Shown one piece after another: positions 1-5,481 of a stretch of DNA of 5,481 nucleotides. The stretch is from Hyphomonas sp. GTDB lineage: Bacteria > Pseudomonadota > Alphaproteobacteria > Caulobacterales > Hyphomonadaceae. Position numbers and translations under genes: made by a program. The notes below the pieces were generated by a model. It had not been told where the DNA came from. It ran no database searches and saw only the letters and a program-made list of their open reading frames with translations. The number at the start of each line of letters is the position of its first letter. The first letter of the stretch is position 1. The stretch spans positions 1 to 5,481 of the forward strand of contig JARFRJ010000115.1 in NCBI GenBank assembly GCA_029287305.1, in the 5' to 3' direction.

Positions 1-2
1 TA

Positions 3-266
3 TTCTATCGCCCAAAGGGCTGCGATGCCTGCCGCGGGACGGGCTATAATGGCCGTGTCGGTATATATGAATTGATGATTATTGATAAGGATCTGGGCCA
101 GCTCATCCATGATGATGCGGATGAAAACACATTGTCGGCCAAAGCCTTTGAGGAATACCCAACCCTTTTCCAAGCAGGCATAGATCGCGTGCTGGCCGGT
201 GAAACAAGTCTAAGCGAAGTAATTCGCGTCAGCCGAAAGGAGGAAGACTTTAATGCCGACATTTGA
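3..266 (+). CDS. gspE: GspE, T2SS assembly ATPase (C-terminal 87 residues, 5' truncated)
   Basis: This is the 3' end of the cytoplasmic ATPase that powers pseudopilus assembly. The reading frame is already open at the left edge and ends at TGA 264-266, leaving 87 residues. Seen in the sequence: a CxxC pair at visible residues 7 and 10, followed by the stretch GTGYNGRVGIYELM. This matches the second half of the zinc-binding tetracysteine region of GspE and the conserved strand after it. The tail ends with LAGETSLSEVIRVS, the usual closing helix of GspE (typically G-x-T-S-x-x-E-V-x-R-V). Walker A and B, the Asp and His boxes and the first CxxC must lie upstream of the window. The PilB relative of type IV pili has a similar C-terminus, but the following gspF-L genes settle the assignment. 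The gene overlaps gspF by 14 nt in another frame, so the two are probably translationally coupled. Confidence 0.95.
   Translation, partial: FYRPKGCDACRGTGYNGRVGIYELMIIDKDLGQLIHDDADENTLSAKAFEEYPTLFQAGIDRVLAGETSLSEVIRVSRKEEDFNADI
236..243 (+). promoter_or_regulatory. Strong ribosome binding site for gspF
   Basis: AAAGGAGG lies 9 nt before the ATG at 253, inside the last codons of gspE. It is the best Shine-Dalgarno match in the window and fixes the gspF start despite the overlap with gspE. Confidence 0.85.
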
Positions 267-1461
267 GTATTCTGCCTTAACGCGCGATGGCTATAAATCC
301 AGCGGCATAATGACCGCTGATAATGCCCGCGCGGCCCGACGTGAATTGCGTATTCGCTCTTTGACACCGCTCTCTGTCAATGAGGCCAGCCAAGCCAAGC
401 AGGGCCGACTGCAGTCAAAGCCGAGCTTGTCAACTTTTGATCGCGTTCTTGTGACCCGTCAATTGGCGATGATGATTGGCTCCGGCATTCAGGTCGAACA
501 GGCTTTGGGCACGATTTCCTCACAAGCGGGCAAGCTGTCGACGCGGCGTCTGTTTGCCATTATGCGGGATAAAGTCGCCGAAGGCAGCACATTTACAGAA
601 GCCTTGTCAGACCACCCCAAATGTTTTTCAACGCTTTATCTGGCGGTTGCCTCTGCCGGTGAGCTCTCCGGTGAGCTGGCGCGCGTTCTGGAACGCCTAG
701 CAGATCATTTAGAAAAATCACATAAAGTAAAGCGTAAAGTGCTGACCGCGATGATCTATCCGATCATATTGGCCCTTGTCGCGGTACTGGTCATTACCTT
801 ATTGCTTATTTTTGTCGTCCCGCGTGTGGTTGAGCAGTTTCAGAGCTTTGAACAGGAATTGCCGTTTTTGACGCGCTTTGTGATTGGCATGTCAGACATA
901 TTGCAATCCTATGGTCTTTTTATCTTAGTCGGTTTGGTCCTAGCTTTTTTTGGATTGGGGCGCGTTTTACGCAATCGTCTTTTCAAACGCCGTCTGGATG
1001 GATTTGTGCTTAAAATTCCCCTCATTGGAAATTTGATCCGTATCGCCAATTCGGCTCAATTTGCCCGCACATTTGCCATGTTGATTGGCAGTTCAACCCC
1101 GGTTCTGGACAGTTTGCGCGCCGCGCGTGGATCGCTCAGTAATATGGTCTTCATTGAGGCGATTGATTCTGTGATTGAGGATGTGCGTGAAGGGGCAACA
1201 CCGGGCCGTGCGCTTGCCAAAACCGGTGTTTTCCCGCCTATGCTGACAAGCCTTGTCTCAAGCAGTACAGCGAGAGAAAACTTGGCTAGCCTTCTGGAAA
1301 AGGGCGCGGGTTATCTGGAAGATGAATTTGATAGCGCCACCGGATTGATCCTCGGCCTGATGGAGCCTTTGGTCATTCTCTTGCTCGGTACGATTGTGGC
1401 ACTGATCGTTCTCTCCATCATGCTACCCATAATGCAATTAAATACATTGGCCTTTGGCTAA
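253..1461 (+). CDS. gspF: GspF, T2SS inner-membrane platform protein
   Basis: GspF is the polytopic inner-membrane protein at the base of the T2SS. It contacts GspE and GspL and is thought to transmit ATPase motion to the growing pseudopilus. The product has 402 residues, the normal family length (about 400). It opens with MPTFEYSALTRDG, the typical GspF start (x-F-x-Y-x-A), followed by an LRIRSLTPL element near residue 32. Two T2SSF repeats follow, roughly residues 64-190 and 265-393. Likely membrane segments are about 168-190, 218-238 and 370-394, each rich in I, L and V. The first repeat keeps the GELSGEL motif (136-142). The second repeat keeps FPPML (327-331), but the expected GExSG is replaced by STARE (337-341). 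The start is the ATG behind AAAGGAGG. The fit to GspF rather than PilC of type IV pili rests on length and neighbours. GspG follows after 16 nt. Confidence 0.97.
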   Translation: MPTFEYSALTRDGYKSSGIMTADNARAARRELRIRSLTPLSVNEASQAKQGRLQSKPSLSTFDRVLVTRQLAMMIGSGIQVEQALGTISSQAGKLSTRRLFAIMRDKVAEGSTFTEALSDHPKCFSTLYLAVASAGELSGELARVLERLADHLEKSHKVKRKVLTAMIYPIILALVAVLVITLLLIFVVPRVVEQFQSFEQELPFLTRFVIGMSDILQSYGLFILVGLVLAFFGLGRVLRNRLFKRRLDGFVLKIPLIGNLIRIANSAQFARTFAMLIGSSTPVLDSLRAARGSLSNMVFIEAIDSVIEDVREGATPGRALAKTGVFPPMLTSLVSSSTARENLASLLEKGAGYLEDEFDSATGLILGLMEPLVILLLGTIVALIVLSIMLPIMQLNTLAFG

Positions 1462-1465
1462 AGGA

Positions 1466-1471
1466 CAGGAG
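1466..1471 (+). promoter_or_regulatory. Ribosome binding site deciding the gspG start
   Basis: CAGGAG lies 6 nt before the ATG at 1478. It favours that start over an in-frame TTG at 1454, which would overlap gspF by 8 nt, has no Shine-Dalgarno sequence at the right distance, and would add eight residues to the prepilin leader. Confidence 0.75.
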
Positions 1472-1477
1472 TTTACA

Positions 1478-1933
1478 ATGATAAAGAAACAAACACCCTA
1501 TAGGCTACACCCTTCTGAAAAAGGCTTCACACTGACCGAGATTATGGTCGTGGTGTTTATCATTGGTCTTTTGTCGACCGTGGTTCTGGTCAATGTGCTG
1601 GGCGCACGTACTGATGCGCAAACCAAGACCGCTCAGGCCAATATTCAGGCGCTGACACAGGCTTTGGAACGCTATAGTTTGCAAATGTACACCTATCCCA
1701 CAGAAGAGCAGGGGCTTCAGGCTTTGGTCTTACCGCCTGAGGATTTACCCAATCCCGCGTTATATCCACGGGGTGGTTTTATCCAGAAACTGCCAAATGA
1801 TCCCTGGGGTCGGCCCTTTCAGTATATCTATCCGGCAGAGCGCTCACGCGCCGCCTATGATGTCTTCTCAATGGGCGCAGATGGTCAGCTTGGCGGTGAG
1901 CTGGAGAATGCAGATATCGGCAATTGGGACTAG
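1478..1933 (+). CDS. gspG: GspG, major pseudopilin of the T2SS
   Basis: GspG is the main subunit of the periplasmic pseudopilus, the piston-like filament of the T2SS. The product has 151 residues, normal for the family. Seen: a 16-residue positively charged leader ending in EKG, then FTLTE, so a prepilin peptidase would cut between Gly16 and Phe17. Glu21 is the conserved +5 glutamate. The hydrophobic helix spans about 17-40. The globular part shows the hallmark GGFIQKLPNDPWGRP (99-113) and the C-terminal calcium-loop region with FSMGADGQLGG (130-140) and NADIGNW (144-150). This C-terminus separates GspG from type IV pilins. One departure is that the usual Pro-Gly-x-His-Gly before the calcium loop reads PAERSRAA here (119-126). 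The peptidase gene is not in the window. The start at 1478 is preferred on its ribosome binding site. GspH follows after 15 nt. Confidence 0.97.
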   Translation: MIKKQTPYRLHPSEKGFTLTEIMVVVFIIGLLSTVVLVNVLGARTDAQTKTAQANIQALTQALERYSLQMYTYPTEEQGLQALVLPPEDLPNPALYPRGGFIQKLPNDPWGRPFQYIYPAERSRAAYDVFSMGADGQLGGELENADIGNWD

Positions 1934-1934
1934 T

Positions 1935-1940
1935 AAAGGA
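1935..1940 (+). promoter_or_regulatory. Ribosome binding site supporting a TTG start for gspH
   Basis: AAAGGA lies 8 nt before TTG 1949-1951 in the 15-nt gap between gspG and gspH. The spacing suits this TTG better than the next in-frame TTG at 1955 (14 nt). The nearby ATG at 1968 is in another frame and cannot start gspH. Confidence 0.65.
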
Positions 1941-1948
1941 CGCGTGTT

Positions 1949-2410
1949 TTGCCATTGGTCAGACCCCATGAGCGGGGGTTTACTCTTCTAGAAGTTTTGA
2001 CCGTTGTGTTCATAATAGGACTGACGGGGGTGATGATTGTGATGTCCCTGCCTGCCTCGCCAGACCAGTTGGAGCGCGAGGTTCAGCGTCTGGAGCAAAG
2101 TCTGGAGCAATTGGCTGAACGCGCTGTGGCTTCTGGTAGCCTGTATGCCATGGAGGTCACAGAAGTCGGTTATACAGCTTTGCGCCATGATGGTGAGGAG
2201 TGGCAAGTGCTGCGGCGTGGGGCTTATGAATTTCCAGATAATATATCCATGATTGCCGCAGATGTACGCATTGATGAAGATCGCGATGAAGCCAAACTTA
2301 TCCTCTTGGACCCGATTGGTATGCCGCCGCGCGGAAAGCTCACCCTGTTCGACGGTGAGCGCCAGCAAGAGCTTGCCTATCGCCGGATCGCCGAGGAGAT
2401 AGAGCGATGA
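1949..2410 (+). CDS. gspH: GspH, minor pseudopilin (TTG start)
   Basis: GspH is a minor pseudopilin, known in other T2SSs to join the GspI-J-K tip to the GspG filament. The product has 153 residues. A 10-residue leader (MPLVRPHERG) is followed by FTLLE, giving cleavage between Gly10 and Phe11 and the +5 glutamate at Glu15. The helix runs to about residue 34. The globular part keeps the family pattern of a helix with AERAVASG (56-63), a strand YAMEV, then GYTAL (74-78) and EEW (83-85). Identity rests on this pattern and on position between gspG and gspI, since GspH is poorly conserved. No ATG or GTG is available in frame before the cleavage site, so TTG 1949 is the chosen start; TTG 1955 would leave an 8-residue leader. 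An 11-nt direct repeat (2088-2098, 2100-2110) encodes LEQSLEQL. The stop overlaps the gspI start as ATGA. Confidence 0.9.
   Translation: MPLVRPHERGFTLLEVLTVVFIIGLTGVMIVMSLPASPDQLEREVQRLEQSLEQLAERAVASGSLYAMEVTEVGYTALRHDGEEWQVLRRGAYEFPDNISMIAADVRIDEDRDEAKLILLDPIGMPPRGKLTLFDGERQQELAYRRIAEEIER
2088..2110 (+). repeat. Short tandem direct repeat inside gspH
   Basis: GTCTGGAGCAA occurs at 2088-2098 and again at 2100-2110, a 12-nt period that keeps the frame. It encodes two copies of a Ser/Arg-Leu-Glu-Gln unit in the helix after the membrane segment. It looks like a small in-frame duplication that lengthens a charged helix by about one turn. Confidence 0.6.
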
Positions 2411-2772
2411 GATCAGAGCAAGGGTTCACACTGATGGAAGTGATGGTGTCGCTGGGCATTATGGCAACCGCCGCGATTGCGCTGAGCCAGATAGGCACAG
2501 ATAGCCTCGCCAGTGTCAAACAGGTCGAGGAACGATATCTTGCCCGCACAGTGGCCAATAATCAATTAATCGAGGCCTATACCAGTATTACGCCCATCCA
2601 GATTGGGGTAACAAGCGGCGAGACCGAACAGATGGGCCGCACCTTTACATGGACGCAGACCGTCTCCCTATCCGGCCAGGAGGGTATATATCGGGTCGAT
2701 GTGCAGGTCACAGAAGCGGATGTTGAAACGCCCATTGCGGTGGTCACAAGTCTGAAGAGAGCGCCTTCATGA
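2407..2772 (+). CDS. gspI: GspI, minor pseudopilin
   Basis: GspI is the minor pseudopilin that nucleates the tip complex with GspJ and GspK. The product has 121 residues, the usual small size. It has a very short leader, MRSEQG, then FTLMEVMVSLGIMA, giving cleavage between Gly6 and Phe7 and the +5 glutamate at Glu11. After the hydrophobic helix comes ARTVANNQLIEAY (46-58), the GspI-type A-x-x-V-A-x-N-x-x-x-E region. Next is GRTFTWTQTV (77-86), matching the conserved G-R-x-F-x-W strand, and a closing strand YRVDVQVTEA. Start: ATG 2407 overlaps the gspH stop by 4 nt (ATGA), with GAGGAG at 2393-2398, 8 nt upstream. The stop lies within the ATGA that starts gspJ, in the loop of a predicted hairpin. 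Order and the W-containing strand separate it from GspH and GspJ. Confidence 0.94.
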   Translation: MRSEQGFTLMEVMVSLGIMATAAIALSQIGTDSLASVKQVEERYLARTVANNQLIEAYTSITPIQIGVTSGETEQMGRTFTWTQTVSLSGQEGIYRVDVQVTEADVETPIAVVTSLKRAPS

Positions 2773-2786
2773 CGCAAAGGCGCTCT
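2758..2786 (+). promoter_or_regulatory. Perfect 10-bp hairpin around the gspI stop / gspJ start
   Basis: AGAGCGCCTT (2758-2767) and AAGGCGCTCT (2777-2786) are exact reverse complements separated by a 9-nt loop, CATGACGCA. The loop holds the gspJ ATG (2769-2771) and the overlapping gspI TGA (2770-2772). The purine-rich stretch GAAGAGAG (2754-2761), the likely gspJ Shine-Dalgarno, is partly inside the left arm. No T-tract follows, so it is not a typical terminator. A role in coupling gspJ translation to gspI translation is inference. Confidence 0.45.
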
Positions 2787-3404
2787 TCTGAAAATACTCA
2801 TAGAGACGCAGGCTTTACGCTTGTTGAAACCTTGATTTCGGTGTTTGTCCTTGCCCTCATAATGGGCGCAGGCAGTGCGCTTCTCTTGTCTACTTTGCGC
2901 ACCAATACGCTTGTTGAAACACGTATGGAAGTGCTTGCTAATCTTGAGATCACCTCAGCACATTTGCAGTCGGATTTAACCCATACTGTACCGCGCCTTA
3001 TTGATGGCGGGTCTTTAAGGCCTCCGCAAAGCCTTTATGGTGGCCGGCCCGACCGCGATGGCGTGATCCTTGGGCTTGTACGTGATGGCTGGGTAAATTT
3101 AGGCGATGAGGAGGATCGGGGAAATCTGACCTTTGTGACCTATCGTCTGGATGAGGGTCGCTTGATCCGCCGTATCTATGAACGTCCGGATCGCAGCCGT
3201 CGCACACCAGCTTATGAAACGGCTCTTCTAGGCGATCTTGAAAATGCCACGGTCAGTTTCACCAAGGACGGCCTTCCCGTTGAAGAATGGGAGATGGCTG
3301 AAAATGTTGAAGTCGTAGACATGCCTGAGACGGTGATCTTTGAATTCGAGTTTACCTCAGGCGAGCGGTTGACCCAGACTTTTCTGGTTGGAGCGCGGTC
3401 ATGA
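2769..3404 (+). CDS. gspJ: GspJ, minor pseudopilin
   Basis: GspJ is part of the GspI-J-K tip of the pseudopilus. The product has 211 residues, in the usual range (about 200). A 15-residue leader ending in DAG is followed by FTLVE, so cleavage is between Gly15 and Phe16 and the +5 glutamate is Glu20. The hydrophobic helix spans about 16-41. The globular domain shows family marks: HLQSDL (65-70), RDGWVNLGD (105-113), then FVTYRLDEGRLIRRIYERPD (122-141). The last fits the GspJ pattern of a Y-R-L strand, a short turn and L-x-R. The common W-x-N-P reads WVNL here. The C-terminal strand FEFEFTSGE (191-199) fits the last beta strands. The start ATG overlaps the gspI stop by 4 nt and has only a weak purine-rich Shine-Dalgarno, partly in a hairpin, so coupling to gspI is likely. 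The stop overlaps gspK as ATGA. Confidence 0.94.
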   Translation: MTQRRSSENTHRDAGFTLVETLISVFVLALIMGAGSALLLSTLRTNTLVETRMEVLANLEITSAHLQSDLTHTVPRLIDGGSLRPPQSLYGGRPDRDGVILGLVRDGWVNLGDEEDRGNLTFVTYRLDEGRLIRRIYERPDRSRRTPAYETALLGDLENATVSFTKDGLPVEEWEMAENVEVVDMPETVIFEFEFTSGERLTQTFLVGARS

Positions 3405-4378
3405 GACAGGCTCGCATGAGAGATGAAAAAGGCGCAGCCTTGATATCTGTGATATTTCTGGTTGCAATTATGTCCATGACCTCCATCGCCCTATTGGAGG
3501 TGACAACGAAATCTATCCGCCGGGCAAAGCTGACAGATAATCAGTCGCAGATTAATTGGATGATGATCAGTGCCGAGGAAGTGGGCCATGTCGCGATCGG
3601 TCAATTGTTTGACCAGACGAGCGGTAATTTGAATGATATGACCCCATATTTGGAACAAGATATTGTCATGCCCGTCCTTGACGCGACCTTGCTCATAAGG
3701 GTTGAAGATGCCAGCAATTGCTTTAATTTGAATGCGATGCTGTCTGGCCGATCGGTCAGACAATCTGCCAATCAGGCCTTCCTGAATCTCCTGATCGCCT
3801 TGAAAATTAATGAGAATGAAGCAGAAAGTCTGCGGGCGCGTCTGCTCGACTGGTTGGATCACGATAATACACCGCGCCTTGGCGGGGCAGAAGACAGCTA
3901 TTATGCTGGTATGCGCCCGTCTTACCGCGCGGCTGATACACAGCTTGTCCATGTCTCTGATCTGCGTGCCATACGTGGCTATACTCAAGAGATATATGAG
4001 GTGATAGAGCCCTATATGTGCGCTTTAAATCATGATAATCCGGCGATCTTGAATGTGAATACACTGAACCTGGAACAGGCTCCGCTTCTGACCATGGCGA
4101 CAGGTGGGACGATTGATATTGATTTGGCTCGAAATATTATTGAGGATCGTCCAGTCGGCGGTTGGGAAAGTATCCAGGATTTTGCAGACTTAGAGGCGAT
4201 CAAACTTATTGAAACGGATCAGATGAATTTGGAATATTTGTCAATTCAATCTAAATATTTATCCCTTATTGGACAGGTTCAAAGACGAGGCCAAGCTTCT
4301 GACTTTCAACTTTTATATGTGCAAGAGCAGGTCGGTCAACCGGTCAAAATCATCCAGCGCGTTTATGGAGTAATGTAA
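3401..4378 (+). CDS. gspK: GspK, tip minor pseudopilin lacking Glu5
   Basis: GspK is the large minor pseudopilin at the tip of the pseudopilus, where its bulky head caps the filament. The product has 325 residues, normal for GspK and about twice the size of the other pseudopilins. The leader MRQARMRDEKG precedes AALISVIFLVAIMS, so cleavage is expected between Gly11 and Ala12. The +5 residue is Ser16 rather than Glu, as GspK characteristically lacks this glutamate. Family marks in order: CFNLNAM (107-113), DWLDHD (150-155), GGAEDSYY (161-168) with PSYRAAD (173-179), HVSDLRAIRGY (184-194), then LNVNTLNL (217-224) and the GGWESIQDF stretch (253-261). The only cysteines are Cys107 and Cys207, which could pair in the periplasm (inference). 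ATG 3401 overlaps gspJ by 4 nt, with TTGGAG 7 nt upstream. An in-frame ATG at 3416 would give a 6-residue leader and is less likely. Confidence 0.96.
   Translation: MRQARMRDEKGAALISVIFLVAIMSMTSIALLEVTTKSIRRAKLTDNQSQINWMMISAEEVGHVAIGQLFDQTSGNLNDMTPYLEQDIVMPVLDATLLIRVEDASNCFNLNAMLSGRSVRQSANQAFLNLLIALKINENEAESLRARLLDWLDHDNTPRLGGAEDSYYAGMRPSYRAADTQLVHVSDLRAIRGYTQEIYEVIEPYMCALNHDNPAILNVNTLNLEQAPLLTMATGGTIDIDLARNIIEDRPVGGWESIQDFADLEAIKLIETDQMNLEYLSIQSKYLSLIGQVQRRGQASDFQLLYVQEQVGQPVKIIQRVYGVM
3741..3762 (+). repeat. Near-perfect 22-nt dyad inside gspK
   Basis: The two 11-nt halves, centred on CCGATCGG (3748-3755), match except for one pair, G3747 with T3756. In RNA that pair would be a G-U wobble, giving a 9-bp stem with a GATC tetraloop. 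It lies in the coding sequence for gspK residues 114-121 and no T-run follows. Function unknown; it may be chance. Confidence 0.4.
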
Positions 4379-5481
4379 TGGCAAGACGTATATATGCAGA
4401 ATTACAGGCTCTTATGGCCGGCTCTGAGCGTTGGCTGGACGCGAATCTAAATATTGTGGCTTCTGCCGATATTTCAGAGTCTGATGAGTTGATCTGTTTT
4501 GTTAATGGTTTGGATGTGACCATTTTGGAGGCTGTGCTGCCTGTACGCGCGGATGCTGAGGCACGCAGTGCTGCCCCCTATGCGATTGAGGATGATATTG
4601 CTGCGCCGATAGAGGATATACATGTTGCGCTTGGCCCAGTTGGGACAAGTATGCAAGATCCACGCAGCGTTCATGTGGCATCCACGGAACGTATGTCAGA
4701 ATGGCGTCAATGGATCGACGCCCGTCCGAAATTTTCGCATGCGCGCTTAATCGCCGAACAGTCTGTTCTCCCAGAAGATACGATTATCGCCGGTCCAGAG
4801 CGATATCTCGTTAATCTGGCGGGCCGGGCTTTTTGTATCGACCGGTCTATGCCCTTGTCTTATTTCGAAGACCTGTTCCAAGGCTATGATCTTGAACCGC
4901 CAGGTGAGGCCGATATATTGGCGCAATTGGTCGAGCTTGCTGAAGCATCTGAGACACGGCTTGATTTGCGCCAAGGCGCGTTTAAAGCCTATAAAAGACT
5001 GAACCTGAGCGGCCTTTCCAAATGGCGTTTAAATGCAGGCCTTGCCGCATCCTTTGCTGTAATTTGGTGCCTGAGTGTCTTTCTGGAAACCCAGACCTTG
5101 CAATCAGAAACCCGGCAATTGCGTGAAGACATGCGCATAGCCTATACAAGCGTGTTCTCTGAGCCGCCGCGCAGTGGCGATTATGTCCGTGCTGTCCGCC
5201 AAGCGGTGGCAGACATGGGCCCGGGTCAAGCTTTAACGTTTCGCGAAGCCAGCACGGCCCTTTATCGGGCGCTCGATAAAGTGCCCGATTCTGAATTGCA
5301 ATCAATCCGCTATGATGCAAGCCAAGGCGGCCTATCGGCCCGAATTGCCTATCTGTCCTATGGGTATGATGCGCAGTTAAAAGATGCGCTGCTGGAAATA
5401 GGTGTGCGGTCTGAAATTGGCGATGCCAGGCAGCAAGGGCAATTTGTGGTTGGGGATGTGCGTCTGCAAGGAGTGGTGCAA
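4378..5481 (+). CDS. gspL: GspL, inner-membrane GspE-recruiting protein (3' truncated)
   Basis: GspL is a bitopic inner-membrane protein whose cytoplasmic actin-like domain holds GspE and whose periplasmic domain pairs with GspM. Here 368 residues are visible and the frame is still open at the window end; family lengths (about 380-400) suggest little is missing. Seen: LDVTILEAVLPVR (45-57), then APYAIEDDIAAPIEDIHVAL (66-85), the GspL pattern of a proline/tyrosine step, an acidic E-D/E-D and an H-x-A strand. LDLRQGAFKAY (195-205) is the conserved linker before the membrane. A single transmembrane helix lies at about 218-236. Residues 239-255 look helical, followed by a small alpha/beta periplasmic domain from about 285 to the end. 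The first 35 residues lack an obvious R-L-containing opening strand. ATG 4378 shares its A with the gspK TAA stop; TGGAG ends 7 nt upstream. gspM would be expected next. Confidence 0.93.
   Translation, partial: MARRIYAELQALMAGSERWLDANLNIVASADISESDELICFVNGLDVTILEAVLPVRADAEARSAAPYAIEDDIAAPIEDIHVALGPVGTSMQDPRSVHVASTERMSEWRQWIDARPKFSHARLIAEQSVLPEDTIIAGPERYLVNLAGRAFCIDRSMPLSYFEDLFQGYDLEPPGEADILAQLVELAEASETRLDLRQGAFKAYKRLNLSGLSKWRLNAGLAASFAVIWCLSVFLETQTLQSETRQLREDMRIAYTSVFSEPPRSGDYVRAVRQAVADMGPGQALTFREASTALYRALDKVPDSELQSIRYDASQGGLSARIAYLSYGYDAQLKDALLEIGVRSEIGDARQQGQFVVGDVRLQGVVQ

Noticed and set aside
44..49. TATAAT resembling a -10 promoter element.
   Set aside because: It lies inside conserved gspE coding sequence (the GTGYNGR region), with no supported -35 partner visible and no reason for a promoter there.
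361..380. Inverted repeat TTGACA-N8-TGTCAA, which also resembles a -35 box.
   Set aside because: The arms are only 6 bp, it sits inside gspF coding sequence, and no convincing -10 element or regulated gene start follows.
659..678. Direct repeat GGTGAGCT in gspF.
   Set aside because: It simply encodes the two GEL units of the conserved GELSGEL motif and is explained by protein constraint.
1454..1477. An in-frame TTG at 1454 extending gspG by eight residues and overlapping gspF.
   Set aside because: It has no Shine-Dalgarno sequence at a suitable distance, while ATG 1478 has CAGGAG 6 nt upstream and gives a normal 16-residue leader.
1988..2368. A 126-codon open frame on the minus strand opposite gspH.
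   Set aside because: It lies fully within gspH, which has a clear pseudopilin signature; I see no sign of independent coding.
3491..3988. A 165-codon open frame on the minus strand opposite gspK.
   Set aside because: It is antisense to well-conserved GspK motifs and its translation resembles no family I recognise.
4982..5320. A 112-codon open frame on the minus strand opposite gspL.
   Set aside because: gspL continues through this stretch with its membrane helix and periplasmic domain; the antisense product has no recognisable features.

Overview
This window is the middle of a type II secretion system (T2SS, general secretory pathway) operon. All eight genes lie on the + strand in the canonical order gspE (3' end only), gspF, gspG, gspH, gspI, gspJ, gspK, gspL (3' end cut by the window edge). 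There is essentially no intergenic DNA: the only gaps are 16 nt (gspF-gspG) and 15 nt (gspG-gspH), and every other junction overlaps (14 nt at gspE-gspF, 4-nt ATGA at H-I, I-J and J-K, 1-nt TAATG at K-L). I see no promoter, terminator, RNA gene, mobile element or CRISPR array, so transcription most likely starts upstream of the window and continues past it.

The organism is a Gram-negative bacterium, because the machine spans two membranes. The divergent but complete pseudopilin set, moderate GC content and protein style are compatible with an alphaproteobacterium, perhaps a marine one. That is an impression only; no taxonomic marker is present.

Layout: 3-266, C-terminal tail of the GspE ATPase with its last CxxC and closing helices. 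253-1461, GspF inner-membrane platform protein with two repeated cytoplasmic domains. 1478-1933, GspG major pseudopilin with its C-terminal calcium-binding region. 1949-2410, GspH minor pseudopilin, best read from a TTG start. 2407-2772, 2769-3404 and 3401-4378, GspI, GspJ and GspK, the pseudopilus tip trio. 4378-5481, GspL, which recruits GspE to the inner membrane; its stop codon lies beyond the window.

How they work together: GspE hydrolyses ATP at the cytoplasmic face, docked on GspL and GspF. This drives assembly of a GspG pseudopilus capped by H-I-J-K, which pushes folded periplasmic substrates through an outer-membrane GspD channel that is not in this window. The prepilin peptidase that must process the five pseudopilins is also not here. 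I find no evidence of an undescribed system. The points worth a second look are a perfect 10-bp hairpin whose loop holds the gspI stop and gspJ start, loss of the second GExSG motif in GspF, a TTG start for gspH, a strong dyad inside gspK, and a divergent GspL N-terminus.
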